Shown here one piece after another: positions 36,010 through 45,943 of a stretch of 64,000 nucleotides of DNA. Origin of the DNA: Sphingomonas vulcanisoli (GTDB lineage Bacteria; Pseudomonadota; Alphaproteobacteria; Sphingomonadales; Sphingomonadaceae); NCBI RefSeq assembly GCF_011761305.1, contig NZ_JAAOZC010000011.1, positions 33,550 through 97,549 of the forward strand. The letters are read 5' to 3'. Under the pieces are notes generated by a model. It was given only the letters and a program-made list of their open reading frames with translations. It was not told where the DNA came from and ran no database searches. How positions within the stretch are numbered: the stretch's first letter is position 1; each line of letters begins with the position of its first letter. A program made the position numbers and the translations under genes.

Positions 36010-36897
36010 TTACCGCTTCAAAACCAGCATCTGATCGACGTTGTCAGGCGCGGCTAGGATTTCCTCTTTTGTCCGGGGTAGCACGCCGAGGGCCATGGTT
36101 AATTCACCGATGGAAAAACCCTGAGCAATCATTTCGTCAATGAAAAGGTCCGGCGTCGGATAACGAACCGATGCGAATTCCAAGAAGATCGTCAACGGTT
36201 TGCTGCGATTTGCTAGTATCCCGGCCATCCCGTCCCAAACATCGCGTTCTGCGCCCTCGGTATCGATCTTGAGGACATCAACGTCCAGAAGCTGTGGCAT
36301 CTGATCCATGCGGTAAGTGTCTTGAACAATCCCGTCATACCTAGCAGGGCCGACATGCGCATTTTTGGGTTCATTCGCCGGCACCTGCATGGTAACCAAA
36401 CGCCCCGCTTCAGAGCCCAGGGGCGAATCGTGGACGATTACGCGATCCGCGAAACCGTTGACGTCTACGCTCCTGCGGAGCCGACGATTTATCGGCAGGT
36501 TTGGCTCAAAGGCATGCACGCGTCCCCGCGGGCCAACCAAATCGGCCATCAGAAGGGTGAAATAGCCGAGATTGGCGCCGACGTCAGCCACCACCATGCC
36601 AGGCTTGATCGTGCGCATCATGAGCTCGGTGAGCCACATCTCCCAATAGCCATCGAGCATCAGGTGAGATGACAGGCCAACATCACGAGTATCGGCAAAC
36701 AATTTATATCGCCCCAGCACGCGGCACAGCACTGTGTCATCGCCAAGGTATACGCCGGCACACAACTTGCGTATTGCAGCCTGGTTGGCATCGCGTGAGC
36801 AAGTAATCAGATCTTCGATGTCAAAGATCCGCGTGCCGGTCAGGCCTAATCGGGCCGACGCTACCGACAGCAGCCATTTTAAGGTTTTCCGAGCCAT
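36010..36897 (-). CDS. FkbM-family SAM-dependent methyltransferase
   Basis: This 295-residue protein has the FkbM order of motifs. SAM motif I is VVADVGANLGYFTLLMADLVG near residue 100 (given here in part), HAFEPNLPINRRLRRSV follows, and the later VDVLKIDTEGAERDVW is diagnostic of the family. Such enzymes O-methylate sugar hydroxyls in many surface polysaccharides. It faces the preceding unknown gene convergently with only eight bases between. The ATG at 36897 lacks a clear Shine-Dalgarno sequence. The methylated position is unknown. Confidence 0.85.
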   Translation of the reverse strand: MARKTLKWLLSVASARLGLTGTRIFDIEDLITCSRDANQAAIRKLCAGVYLGDDTVLCRVLGRYKLFADTRDVGLSSHLMLDGYWEMWLTELMMRTIKPGMVVADVGANLGYFTLLMADLVGPRGRVHAFEPNLPINRRLRRSVDVNGFADRVIVHDSPLGSEAGRLVTMQVPANEPKNAHVGPARYDGIVQDTYRMDQMPQLLDVDVLKIDTEGAERDVWDGMAGILANRSKPLTIFLEFASVRYPTPDLFIDEMIAQGFSIGELTMALGVLPRTKEEILAAPDNVDQMLVLKR

Positions 36898-37131
36898 ATA
36901 TATATCACTTGAAGAGCATTAAAAGGCGATACGAATCAGCGTTCGTTCGTGGGGGTTCAGACGGCTGATTAAGCTCCGTCGATCCTTGCAAAGATTGCGA
37001 TCGATGGAGCCTGTCTTCGGATCATACGCGGTAGATCATGCAACTCCGTGTTGGCAAAAGCAACTGACTGCCGTCCGCTAGCGGGTCATTTGCTCTAAAT
37101 CGCCGAGGATGGCGTTCTCGCCAAGTGGCTC

Positions 37132-37860
37132 ATGCGCTTCAATGTTTCAGTTTTTTCGCGACGCGCATTTACGACGGCGCAACGTCGCTTCTTGCATGAG
37201 CATGGCCATCTCATATTGAACGGAGCGCTATTGGACGTGAATGCGATCGCATGCTGCATCGTCGACGGCCTATGGGAACGGTAACGCAAGGATGATTTGG
37301 GTCCTTGGATATCCTTCGTGGGGACGACCTCGGCACACAATTGCAGATGTACGAAGCTGATCTGTTCCATCGTCGAAACGGGTATAATTGAACAGTCTGA
37401 TCGGTCGATTGCGGAAGGTCCGCAGGATATGCCGCACGCTGGAGCTTCGCTCGGCGCTCAGGAGCCTGCTTCCTGATAAGCGTCTGTCGGGGCGTTCGTA
37501 ATCTCGCACGCGGCACCAGCGGCCTGCCATTTCGAAATCTGGTAAATGCCGGCATATGTAAAAGATATATGGGTCGCCCCCAATTTCACGCAAGAAGAAG
37601 TCGACGGTTCGAGTAGGCTGAACACCTTTGACCGTGGCAATCATCTCATTCCGCGATATCATTTTTCGAATGACGGCCTCTGGCCAAACGATGAGAAAAC
37701 CCCCGACTTTTACGCCTATTTATTTGACAAGGTCGAGCGGCGCGGCTTCAAGCCGATTTCGTTCAACGGAAAGAAGACGACTTATTCCCTCGGCACGCTT
37801 AGCTATTTCATGGCGGCGCGGCGATTTCCGACAAGCATAGGCCGCGGAAAAGCCCGGTGA
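37132..37860 (+). pseudogene. Degraded coding remnant in one forward frame, possibly PhyH-like at its start
   Basis: One forward frame reads coding-like protein from an ATG at 37132 to a TGA at 37858-37860 but is broken by stops at 37282, 37474, 37477 and 37543. The first part contains FTTAQRRFLHEHGHLILNGAL, which looks like the N-terminus of phytanoyl-CoA dioxygenases. The last open part (37546-37860) encodes about 104 residues rich in Phe, Tyr and Trp, including DFYAYLFDKVERRGFKPISF, with no family I recognise. The segments may come from one decayed gene or two. A 130-residue frame on the opposite strand (37270-37662) was not favoured. The rest of the gap 36898-38042 holds nothing recognisable. 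Confidence 0.45.
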
Positions 37861-38042
37861 TTCATTGTTGGCGCAAGAAAGATATGCCCGCGCGTGGAGT
37901 CAGGTCGGATGGAAGCGACGCCTATCTGTGCCACAGCATAAGGGGCGAAATCGAATTCTAATTGTGTTTCGTAAGACCGATGTTAGTTGCTGGCATCAGG
38001 GTATATGTTTCAGCCTTTCAAACAAGTTTCGCCATCCGTGCG

Positions 38043-38900
38043 ATGAGCAGCAGCTTTTCAGTATTCGGCCGTCCGTTAGGCATCCATACGCCTTTGGTCC
38101 TGATCGCAGGACCATGCGTAATCGAGAGCGAGAAGATGGCGCTCGATACAGCCGAAAGGCTTCGCGAAATCGGCGAAAAGCTTGGTGTCCTGCTCATTTA
38201 CAAAAGCTCTTTTGATAAAGCGAACCGCAGTTCCGGTGGGGCGTTTCGCGGCCCGGGCTTGAGCGAAGGTCTTCGCATTCTCGCTAAAGTGCGGGATGAT
38301 CTGAATATGCCGGTGCTCACGGATGTCCACGAGCCGAGTCAGGTCGAACCAGTCGCTGCGGTGGTGGACATGCTGCAGACTCCGGCTTTTCTGGCTCGGC
38401 AAAGTGATTTGCTCGAGGCCGTGGGCAAATGCGGTAAGCCGGTGAACATCAAGAAAGGCCAGTTCATGGCGCCGATGGATATGGTGCATGTCATCGCCAA
38501 AGCCCGTGACGCTGCGGCGGAAGCGGGCCTGCAGCCGCCTCGATTGACGGTTTGTGATCGCGGAACGAGCTTCGGATACAATAATCTCGTCAGCGATATG
38601 CGTGGCCTGGTGATCATGCGGCAGACGGACTGCCCGATCGTGTTCGATGCTACGCATTCGGTGCAGTTGCCGGGATCACAGGGCGGCAGCAGCGGTGGCC
38701 AGCGTGAGTTCGTGCCGGTGCTCGCGCGCGCAGCGGTTGCGGTTGGAATATCCGGTCTTTTCATGGAGACCCATCCCGATCCAGCATCCGCTAAATCGGA
38801 TGGCCCCAACGCGGTGCCGCTGGATAGTTTCGAAGCTTTGGCAACCGAATTGGTAGCGCTCGATCGTTTCGTGAAAAGTCGGCCGCCCGTTGTTCTCTAG
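38043..38900 (+). CDS. kdsA: 3-deoxy-8-phosphooctulonate (Kdo-8-P) synthase
   Basis: This 285-residue enzyme condenses phosphoenolpyruvate with arabinose 5-phosphate to give Kdo 8-phosphate. Motifs are [10 protein letters not shown] near residue 20, [12 protein letters not shown] near 57, [21 protein letters not shown] and [11 protein letters not shown], all characteristic of KdsA. ATG 38043 gives normal length; an upstream TTG at 37962 would add 27 atypical residues. Kdo is needed both for lipopolysaccharide and for the linker of ABC-exported capsules. With kdsB and kpsF nearby, this is the Kdo supply module of the locus; a separate housekeeping copy may exist elsewhere. Confidence 0.94.
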   Translation: MSSSFSVFGRPLGIHTPLVLIAGPCVIESEKMALDTAERLREIGEKLGVLLIYKSSFDKANRSSGGAFRGPGLSEGLRILAKVRDDLNMPVLTDVHEPSQVEPVAAVVDMLQTPAFLARQSDLLEAVGKCGKPVNIKKGQFMAPMDMVHVIAKARDAAAEAGLQPPRLTVCDRGTSFGYNNLVSDMRGLVIMRQTDCPIVFDATHSVQLPGSQGGSSGGQREFVPVLARAAVAVGISGLFMETHPDPASAKSDGPNAVPLDSFEALATELVALDRFVKSRPPVVL

Positions 38901-38907
38901 AACCGAA

Positions 38908-40080
38908 ATGACGAATTCGATGGCTTGCGGTCCCTCGTTTCGCATTGCGATGGATGAGCGCATTCTGCTTAGGGGCCGGACAGGTGTCGGCGCCTACGCG
39001 CGTGGCCTTCGCGCTGCGATCCGCGAGATTGCCGGGGACGTAACGCTCATTGCGGATAGGGCCGACCCGCTCGGTCGGCCGCCGGCGCCGCTGGGACGCG
39101 TCGGTCGCGTGGCTCGCGCGCTGCTACCGCTTACGATCTGCGCTCGACCGGCGATCCCAAACGAGGAGCAGGACGAACGCTACTTCGGGACAGACCTCTT
39201 CCGCCTCTCGCAGGTTCATTTCGATATCTGGGGCCGTCCGCTCTCGATTTCCGTACCGGGACCGCCGGGCATCGCACATTGGAGCTATCCGTTACCAATT
39301 CGCGTCGAGGGGTGGCGTAATATTTACACCGTCCACGACGTCATTCCGCTGACCGCTCCAACGTTGACACCGATCAACGCCGGACGACATCGTCGGCTGT
39401 TGAAGGCGCTCGGTCGCGGAGCCGCCGCATTCGTCACCGTGTCCGGAACCGCAAAGCGTGAGATCGAAGCGGCCCTCGGCGCAGATGCGCCCCTTACAGT
39501 GGATTGCGGGCAAGCCGTTAGCGCCTCCAGATCTCCCGCCAGTAGCCTTCCCGAACCCCTGACCCACCGTGGTTACCTCCTGGTTGCCGGGACCGTTGAG
39601 CGGCGAAAGAATATCGCCGCCATCATCGCTGCCTACAAAGCATCGAGGGTGCTGCTGCCGCTGGTAATCGCCGGACCCGATGGCTGGGAGGCGTCCGAGG
39701 TGGAAAGCCTGTTGGATGATCCTTCAATCATCCGCTTGCCCTACTTACCGACTGAGACGATGCGGTGCCTCATCGCGAACGCCCGCGCGCTGCTGATGGT
39801 GTCCTTAGCCGAGGGCTTTGGCCTTCCTATTGCAGAGGCTTTGGCTGACGGCACGCCAGTCATTACCTCAAACCGGGGCGCGCAGGCCGAAACTGCGGCC
39901 GCTGCCGGTCTGCTGGTTGATCCAAGCGATGTTTTCGAAATCAGCGCCGCGATCACGCGCATTTCAACGAATGACATTTGCTGGTCGACGCTGTCCTACA
40001 TGGGAAGGGCGCGGTCCGAGACTTTCACACCCGAAACGTTTTCGTCGCGTCTTTCCGCGCTGTATCGCGATTTGGTATGA
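38908..40080 (+). CDS. Glycosyltransferase family 4
   Basis: This 390-residue GT-B transferase begins seven bases after the kdsA stop. The N-terminal domain has ILLRGRTGVGAYARGL near residue 23, followed by IYTVHDVIPL near 140. The donor domain has YLLVAGTVERRKNIAAII, the signature region VSLAEGFGLPIAEALA, and VITSNRGAQAETA. The ATG at 38908 is used because the frame upstream overlaps kdsA through a TTG. Coupling to kdsA suggests a role near the reducing-end Kdo linker, but that is inference; it does not resemble KpsC or KpsS. Confidence 0.85.
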   Translation: MTNSMACGPSFRIAMDERILLRGRTGVGAYARGLRAAIREIAGDVTLIADRADPLGRPPAPLGRVGRVARALLPLTICARPAIPNEEQDERYFGTDLFRLSQVHFDIWGRPLSISVPGPPGIAHWSYPLPIRVEGWRNIYTVHDVIPLTAPTLTPINAGRHRRLLKALGRGAAAFVTVSGTAKREIEAALGADAPLTVDCGQAVSASRSPASSLPEPLTHRGYLLVAGTVERRKNIAAIIAAYKASRVLLPLVIAGPDGWEASEVESLLDDPSIIRLPYLPTETMRCLIANARALLMVSLAEGFGLPIAEALADGTPVITSNRGAQAETAAAAGLLVDPSDVFEISAAITRISTNDICWSTLSYMGRARSETFTPETFSSRLSALYRDLV

Positions 40081-40086
40081 GGCCGG

Positions 40087-40881
40087 CTATGCGACAGATC
40101 GCGAAGCCAGCCCCGCCTCGATGACCGGCAAGTCCTCAGGGTTGTTAAGTTCCCAGATATCGTGTGCGCTCGTGACCGACACAACGCGAACCGGCTCGCG
40201 CATGTCCAGAAAGCGGAGCTGTTCCAACCCCTCTAACTCCTCAAGCGGGCAGGAGGATGTTGCAGCGTAGCGCAGCAGCGCGTCACGGCGATACGCATAT
40301 ACACCGATGTGCAGGAAGACCGGCAGATCAGGATCGTCCAAAGCGCGCGCGGGCACGTGCGGAATTACCGACTTTGAGAAATACAGCGCATCGCCGCGCC
40401 TGTCGACCGCCACCGTGGTACCGCCCACGCGCCCGGCCGCCTGATCCGCGAGCAAGCGCCGCCGCGTTTCCGGCAGCGTGCGCAGCGCCGGCGTCGCGAC
40501 GACGACATCCTCATTCACCATTGCCGTCAGTATTGACTCTACGCAGAAAGGGGGTGTCAGAGGAGCATCGCCCTGCAAGTTGACGATCACGTCGATATCC
40601 GGCCCCAACGCGCCGAGTGCCGCTGCGCAGCGCTCAGTGCCGTTGGCGCAGCTTTCGGGGGTCATGACGACGTCCGCACCGAAGCTCCGGGCAGTCTTTG
40701 CTATGCGTTCATCGTCGGTAGCGACCACCACACGCGAAATCCACCGCACCGCCATCGCCGCTTCCCAGCTGCGTTGGATCAGCGGCTTCGCGATGCCCGT
40801 CACGCCGCGCAGCGGAATGAGAGGTTTACCGGGGTAACGTTTGGACGCGAAACGAGCAGGAATTATTATAGCGGCGTTCAA
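40087..40881 (-). CDS. kdsB: 3-deoxy-manno-octulosonate cytidylyltransferase (CMP-Kdo synthetase)
   Basis: This 264-residue enzyme activates Kdo as CMP-Kdo. It starts AAIIIPARFASKRYPGKPL, the KdsB signature with the CTP-binding RxxSxRxPGK element, and has VVVATDDERI and VNLQGDAPL near residue 100. The usual QGD-EP is read as QGDAPL here. FLHIGVYAYRRDALL and the C-terminal LEQLRFLD follow the family pattern. The start codon is a TTG at 40881 that overlaps the kpsF stop (TTGA, 40878-40881), so the gene is translationally coupled to kpsF. It converges with the GT4 gene. Confidence 0.93.
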   Translation of the reverse strand: MNAAIIIPARFASKRYPGKPLIPLRGVTGIAKPLIQRSWEAAMAVRWISRVVVATDDERIAKTARSFGADVVMTPESCANGTERCAAALGALGPDIDVIVNLQGDAPLTPPFCVESILTAMVNEDVVVATPALRTLPETRRRLLADQAAGRVGGTTVAVDRRGDALYFSKSVIPHVPARALDDPDLPVFLHIGVYAYRRDALLRYAATSSCPLEELEGLEQLRFLDMREPVRVVSVTSAHDIWELNNPEDLPVIEAGLASRSVA

Positions 40882-41879
40882 GCGAGTCCCAACCGTAGGA
40901 AATCATGGACGTGAACTATGCCAACCGGTTTGCGCGCCCGATCCTCCTCGACCACGAACATGGCGGTGATCTTCTGGCGATTGAGCAGCGCCAGCGCATC
41001 CTCGATCAGCCAGCTCGGCCCGCACCAGATCGGGTTAGGCGTCATCACCTCGTGCGCCGGCATATCGAGGATATTGCTGATGTGGCGACGCAGATCGCCA
41101 TCGGTGATCGCGCCAATCAACGTGCCTTCGAAATTGACGACGCCAGCTATGCCGAAGCTGCAAGTCGTCATCGTCACGATCACGTCGCGCATCAGCGCAT
41201 CGGCGCGGACGATAGGCATTGCCTCGTCGCGATGCATTACCGCCGCGACGCGCATCAGGCGCCGGCCGATCGCACCGCCGGGATGCAACTCCTCGAAACC
41301 CGCGCGCGAAACGCCGCGTTCACGCATCGTAGTCATCGCCAGCGCATCGCCCAGCGCCATCATCATCGATGTCGAGGTAGTCGGCGCCAGATTGGCGGGG
41401 CACGCCTCGTCTACTTTGGGCAGCAGCAGTCGGATGGTAGCGTGTCGCATCACTGGCGAATCATTGTTCGCCGCGATGCCTATGATTGACAGGCCAAGCT
41501 TGGCAGCGTGCTGAAGCAGGGGCAGAAGCTCGGCCGTCGTGCCCGAGTTGGAAAAAGCGAGCAGAGCATCATCGGCGGTTACCATGCCGAGATCGCCATG
41601 CGCCGCCTCGGCCGGGTGGACGAAGAAAGCCGGCGATCCCGTGGACGCGAAGGTAGCTGCTGCCTTGCGCGCGACATGGCCCGATTTGCCGATGCCGGTG
41701 CAGATCAACCGCCCGCGCAGGCCCAGCACTAGATTGACCGCTGCCGCGAAATGATCGTCGAGCGCGGTTGCCAGCGAGACAAGCGCTTCCGCCTCGGTCG
41801 CAACGACCTGGCGGCCGAAGGCAACTAGATCGGCGGCGACGGGCGAAAGCTCCCGGTCGGGACGTTCGGCTGGCTCCAT
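40878..41879 (-). CDS. kpsF: Arabinose-5-phosphate isomerase, KpsF/KdsD type
   Basis: This 333-residue enzyme interconverts ribulose 5-phosphate and arabinose 5-phosphate, the first step to Kdo. An N-terminal SIS domain (about 45-185) contains ICTGIGKSGHVARK, SPAFFVHPAEAAHGDLG and FSNSGTTAELL. Two CBS motifs follow at about 210-330, beginning VMHRDEAMPIV and EVMTPNPIWC. EELHPGGAIGRRL, between the two parts, is diagnostic. The ATG at 41879 gives the usual length. It heads a short minus-strand operon with kdsB at the right edge of the polysaccharide locus. Confidence 0.94.
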   Translation of the reverse strand: MEPAERPDRELSPVAADLVAFGRQVVATEAEALVSLATALDDHFAAAVNLVLGLRGRLICTGIGKSGHVARKAAATFASTGSPAFFVHPAEAAHGDLGMVTADDALLAFSNSGTTAELLPLLQHAAKLGLSIIGIAANNDSPVMRHATIRLLLPKVDEACPANLAPTTSTSMMMALGDALAMTTMRERGVSRAGFEELHPGGAIGRRLMRVAAVMHRDEAMPIVRADALMRDVIVTMTTCSFGIAGVVNFEGTLIGAITDGDLRRHISNILDMPAHEVMTPNPIWCGPSWLIEDALALLNRQKITAMFVVEEDRARKPVGIVHVHDFLRLGLA

Positions 41880-42124
41880 CGGTTACCCACTTTCGCTATT
41901 GCGCTTGTTGCAAGCCCTTAGACGCGACCTTCGGCCAAAGCGAGCCCAATTAGGGCCACCGTGGCTAAGGTGCGGCCGATGGATGGTATGCGAGAACCCC
42001 GCATCGGGGTTGAGACCAAATCCTTGGCATTAGCGTCCCTTCAGCATGCGCAAGGGCATGAGCCCAAAAACGCCGCGCACGGAAGGGCGCGGACGATCGC
42101 TGAGGGAGCAGGATCGGCCGTTGA

Positions 42125-42493
42125 TCAGCCGAGCGCGATGTCTTCGATCACCTGGTGATACCCCGCCGCGGTCTCGGCGCGGGCCGCCTCGGCGGCATCT
42201 TTTCGCATCAGGTAGAACAGCCGGTCGAGGAAATCCTGCCGCCAGGCCTCACGCTGTTCGAGCGCCGGCTGATCGAGCTTTAGTGCTTCAATCCCGGCGG
42301 CGAGATCGACGCCGTTCGCCGCCATCACCCGCTCCGCCGAATCGAGCCGATCGTGGAGCACGGCCATCTCGTTGGCGAGCACCATGATCATCGACATCGC
42401 CTGATCGAGCCCCGGCGCCTCGTAGAAGGCGGGGCGCTTGCCCTTGGCGTCTTTGACGACATGCGGGCGTTCGTTGGTTGCGGCGTCGCTCAC
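42125..42493 (-). CDS. Conserved-looking small protein of unknown function
   Basis: This 122-residue protein is charged and mostly helical, with no signal peptide or membrane helix. I do not recognise a family. Helical stretches cover about residues 28-60 and 80-115, with EAWRQDFLDRLFYLMRKD near 82. The GTG start at 42493 overlaps the stop of the upstream methyltransferase gene (GTGA, 42490-42493), so the two proteins are made together and may work together. Downstream lies a 245-base gap to kpsF in which I see no gene. Confidence 0.6.
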   Translation of the reverse strand: MSDAATNERPHVVKDAKGKRPAFYEAPGLDQAMSMIMVLANEMAVLHDRLDSAERVMAANGVDLAAGIEALKLDQPALEQREAWRQDFLDRLFYLMRKDAAEAARAETAAGYHQVIEDIALG

Positions 42494-43719
42494 GCAGCCT
42501 TCGCCTGCGCTAATGGCTTTTGCGCGATCAGCACTTCCCAGCCGCCCCCCGGGGCATATTCGCCGGCGGTGAACTCACGATCCGCGACCGCCTCCGACGC
42601 CTCCTGGCTATAGCCCTCGGCGGCGGCCGCGAATTCCATCACCGCCATCGGCGCGGTATCGAAGCGCACCTCGCCGCGGTCGAACCCGGCTTTCGCCGCC
42701 AGCTCGATCTGGTCCATGTCCCGCATCGCGCCCCAGAACGGCTCGTTATTATACCAGGTCTCATTATCGAGGATGAACTGGGTGAACGGGTCCATTAGGT
42801 TGAACGGCGGCAGATCGGCGTGGATCATGTAGCCGCCGGGCGCAAGCAGGCGGTAACATTCCTCAAACACCTTGGGCATCGCCTTACCGCTCGTCTCGTG
42901 GAGCAGGATGTGGCTGACGATCAGATCGAAATGCCCGTCCGGGAAGCGGGTATGCTCCGCGTTGTCCTGCGCAAAGTTAACGTCCAGCCCTAGCGCGGCG
43001 GCGCGGGCGTGGGCGTAGCGGACCTGCGGCGCGGCGACGTCGATGCCCCACACCTCGGCTTCGGGAAACAACTCCTTGAACGGCAAGGTCGAATGGCCGA
43101 CGGTGCAGCCCATGTCGAGGATGCGGCGCGGGCTGAAGCCCTTGAGCTTGCGCTTGACGTAATTGCAGACCGACCGGCCCATATCGTCATTCTGCGGGCC
43201 CATATAGCCCATCGCGTAGAGATAGACGCCACGGTCATAGAGCGCTCCCGCGGCTATGTCGTTCGGCGCGACCTCGTTGGCATAGCCGCCGGGCATGCAG
43301 TGGATGTCGAGCGCGCTGATGTAGCGCGGCACCTCGAACCCTTCCGGAATGTCGAGTGTCGCCCTGCTCTTGGCCGAGAGTTCGGCGGCTTTGTCGATCA
43401 GCTCGGGCAGCTCGCGATCGACCGAGATATTGGTCGTCTCCCACAACAGTTCCTGGGAAATGCGGTTGGCAGCGGCGTAATGCTGGAAATACAGATCTTT
43501 CACCATGCCCGCGCGAATGTCTCGACGGTCAGCGGGGGCGCGGCCATGGTCACGCTCGAAAGCGGGCGCAACCCGGCCGCCGAAGACAGGCCCCAGACCG
43601 GGCAGCAGCTTGCCCTGGATGAAGCCTTTGAAACTCTTGGTGAATTCCTGCCGCGACGCCTCATCATGGGTCGGCGTGGGCAGCATCGCGTGGAGCTGTT
43701 GCTGAAACGTGTTGAGCAT
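42490..43719 (-). CDS. Class I SAM-dependent methyltransferase
   Basis: This 409-residue protein has a helical N-terminal region of about 190 residues and a Rossmann methyltransferase domain. SAM motif I is RRILDMGCTVGHSTL near residue 203, the acidic end of strand 2 is VWGIDVAAPQV, and motif III-V regions include FDLIVSHILLHE and LAPGGYMIHADLP. The substrate is unknown. ATG 43719 has GGAG eight bases upstream; ATG 43764 is less supported. The stop is overlapped by the start of the small helical protein. It is divergent from leuC, with about 200 bases between holding promoters for both. Confidence 0.78.
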   Translation of the reverse strand: MLNTFQQQLHAMLPTPTHDEASRQEFTKSFKGFIQGKLLPGLGPVFGGRVAPAFERDHGRAPADRRDIRAGMVKDLYFQHYAAANRISQELLWETTNISVDRELPELIDKAAELSAKSRATLDIPEGFEVPRYISALDIHCMPGGYANEVAPNDIAAGALYDRGVYLYAMGYMGPQNDDMGRSVCNYVKRKLKGFSPRRILDMGCTVGHSTLPFKELFPEAEVWGIDVAAPQVRYAHARAAALGLDVNFAQDNAEHTRFPDGHFDLIVSHILLHETSGKAMPKVFEECYRLLAPGGYMIHADLPPFNLMDPFTQFILDNETWYNNEPFWGAMRDMDQIELAAKAGFDRGEVRFDTAPMAVMEFAAAAEGYSQEASEAVADREFTAGEYAPGGGWEVLIAQKPLAQAKAA

Positions 43720-43925
43720 CGCATCGACTCCGCTGACCGATGCGGGATGATGCCCCGTAATCATGCTGCGCCGCAAGGCACCCGCGCGCTGTTTATCCGC
43801 TAAGTGGCCATCCCCTGATCGCTGCGGGCAAGTCGCAATGTGCGAACGCCACCCTGCCCGCGCTGCGGATATTTCGCGGGCGCACACGCACCGGGGGCCT
43901 CCGCTGCGATAGCGGCGACGGCACG

Positions 43926-45329
43926 ATGACCGGGCGGACGCTGTACGATAAATTGTGGGATAGCCATGTCGTTGCCGATCTCGGCGGCGGCGAGGTGCTC
44001 CTTTATGTGGACCGCCAGCTCGTTCACGAAGTATCGAGCCCGCAGGCCTTCCAGTCTTTGCGCGATGGTGCGCGCGGTTTGCGCAGGTCCGCTACGCACC
44101 TCGCGGTCGCCGATCATGCGGTGCCGACACGCGAGCGCGGAACGATCGCCGATCCGCTGGCGCGCGCCCAGGTCGCCGAGCTCGTCGACAACGTCACCGA
44201 CTTCCACGTTCCTTATCTACCGCTCGACAGCGCAGGCCAGGGGATCGTCCATGTCGTCGGACCGGAGACTGGCTTCACCTTGCCCGGCATCACTTTGGTC
44301 TGCGGCGATAGCCACACCACGACGCACGGCGCATTCGGCGCGCTGGCGTTCGGCATCGGCGCCAGCGAATGCGGCACCGTCATGGCCGCGCAATGCCTGC
44401 GCCAGGCGCGTGCGAAGACGATGCGCGTCACCCTGACGGGCGCGCTGTCGGCCTGGGTCTCGGCAAAGGACGTCGCGCTGGCGCTGATCGCCAAGATCGG
44501 CGCGCTCGGCGCCGCGGGCTATGCGGTGGAATATGCCGGGCCGGCAGTCTCCGCCATGGCGATGGCGGCCCGGATGACCTTGTGCAACATGACGATCGAG
44601 GCGGGCGGGCGGATCGGGCTGATCGCGCCCGACGAGACAACCTTCGCTTTCCTGTGCGATCGCAAGCGGGCACCGAAGGGCGATCTGTGGGATGCCGCAG
44701 TGGCCTATTGGAGGACACTCCCCTCCGATACCGATGCGGTGTTCGATCGCGAGGTGACGCTCGATCTCTCCGACGTGACGCCGCACGTTACCTGGGGCAC
44801 CACGCCCGACGAAGCAGCGCCGATCACCGCCGCCGTGCCCGATCCGGCCGACGCCGAGAGCGCCAGCGCGCGCCGCCATGCCGAAAAGGCGCTGGCTTAC
44901 ATGGGTCTGACGCCCGGCACGCCGCTGGAAGCGATCGGGATCGACCGGGTGTTCATCGGCAGTTGCACCAATGGGCGGATCGAGGATTTGCGCGCCGCCG
45001 CTGCCATCGCCAAAGGCCGACACGTCGCGCCGGGCGTGAGCGCGATCGTCGTCCCCGGCTCGACCGCCACCAAGGCGGCCGCCGAAGCCGAGGGGCTGGA
45101 TCGTATCTTTACCGAAGCCGGTTTCGAGTGGCGCCATGCCGGCTGTTCGATGTGCGTGGCGATGAACGACGATCGGCTGGCGCCCGGCGAGCGCTGCGCA
45201 TCGACCAGCAACCGCAACTTCGAAGGCCGCCAGGGTGCGGGCGGACGGACGCATCTGATGAGCCCGGCGATGGCGGCGGCGGCGGGTATTGCGGGCCATC
45301 TCGTCGATGTCCGGCGGCTCATGGCATGA
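43926..45329 (+). CDS. leuC: 3-isopropylmalate dehydratase large subunit
   Basis: This 467-residue aconitase-superfamily protein carries the [4Fe-4S] cluster for isomerising 2- to 3-isopropylmalate in leucine synthesis. It has [12 protein letters not shown] at the start, [20 protein letters not shown] near 124, the cluster cysteine in [12 protein letters not shown] near 345, and the pair in [13 protein letters not shown] near 407. [19 protein letters not shown] completes the signature. The stop overlaps the leuD ATG (45326-45329). Length is normal for LeuC, although a paralogous dehydratase such as citraconase cannot be excluded by eye. Confidence 0.93.
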   Translation: MTGRTLYDKLWDSHVVADLGGGEVLLYVDRQLVHEVSSPQAFQSLRDGARGLRRSATHLAVADHAVPTRERGTIADPLARAQVAELVDNVTDFHVPYLPLDSAGQGIVHVVGPETGFTLPGITLVCGDSHTTTHGAFGALAFGIGASECGTVMAAQCLRQARAKTMRVTLTGALSAWVSAKDVALALIAKIGALGAAGYAVEYAGPAVSAMAMAARMTLCNMTIEAGGRIGLIAPDETTFAFLCDRKRAPKGDLWDAAVAYWRTLPSDTDAVFDREVTLDLSDVTPHVTWGTTPDEAAPITAAVPDPADAESASARRHAEKALAYMGLTPGTPLEAIGIDRVFIGSCTNGRIEDLRAAAAIAKGRHVAPGVSAIVVPGSTATKAAAEAEGLDRIFTEAGFEWRHAGCSMCVAMNDDRLAPGERCASTSNRNFEGRQGAGGRTHLMSPAMAAAAGIAGHLVDVRRLMA

Positions 45330-45943
45330 CGCCCTTCACCCCGCTTACCGGCATCGCGGCGCCGCTGATGGAGGAGAATGTCGATACCGACATCATCTTC
45401 CCCGCGCGCTTCCTGCTGATCACCGCGCGCGAGGGGCTCGGCCGCTATGCGTTTCATGATCGCCGCTTTTCGGCGGACGGCTCCGAGCAGCCCGATTTCA
45501 TCCTCAACCAGGCGCCGTTCCGCGACGCGCGCATCCTGATCGCCGATGCCAATTTCGGATCGGGATCGAGCCGGGAGCAAGCGGTCTGGGCGCTGCTCGG
45601 CTTCGGCATCCGGTGCGTGATCGCGCCGAGCTTCGGTGAGATTTTCGAGGCCAATTGCTATCGCAACGGCGTTCTCCCGATCACCTTGCCGCGCGATGCG
45701 ATCGCCAGCCTCGCCCAGCTCGCCCGAGCAGGCTGGGGGAACTTCACCGTCGATCTCGATGCGCAGCAGATCGTGGTCGATAGAGGGCCGACGATTGCCT
45801 TCACGATCCTGCCCGAACGACGCCTTGCGCTCCTCAACGGTTGGGACGAAACCGCGACGATCCTGAACACGCGCGAAGCGGATATCGCCACGTTCGAAGC
45901 GCGGCAGCGCAGCGACCAACCCTGGCTCTGGGAGAACGCATGA
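45326..45943 (+). CDS. leuD: 3-isopropylmalate dehydratase small subunit
   Basis: This 205-residue swivel-domain subunit pairs with Leu[15 protein letters not shown] near residue 17 and [18 protein letters not shown] near 72 are the conserved elements, followed by [20 protein letters not shown]. The gene begins with ATGA overlapping the leuC stop and ends with ATGA overlapping the next gene. Three genes are therefore read as one translationally coupled unit. The usual partner leuB is not in the immediate vicinity. Confidence 0.93.
   Translation: MTPFTPLTGIAAPLMEENVDTDIIFPARFLLITAREGLGRYAFHDRRFSADGSEQPDFILNQAPFRDARILIADANFGSGSSREQAVWALLGFGIRCVIAPSFGEIFEANCYRNGVLPITLPRDAIASLAQLARAGWGNFTVDLDAQQIVVDRGPTIAFTILPERRLALLNGWDETATILNTREADIATFEARQRSDQPWLWENA

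Noticed and set aside
37270..37662. 130-residue minus-strand gene
   Set aside because: No family resemblance and no clear ribosome binding site; the forward frame reads more protein-like despite its stops. Some doubt remains.
44369..45325. Long upstream extension of the leuD frame inside leuC
   Set aside because: The leuD product clearly starts at 45326 with the conserved N-terminus; the upstream part is out-of-frame leuC.
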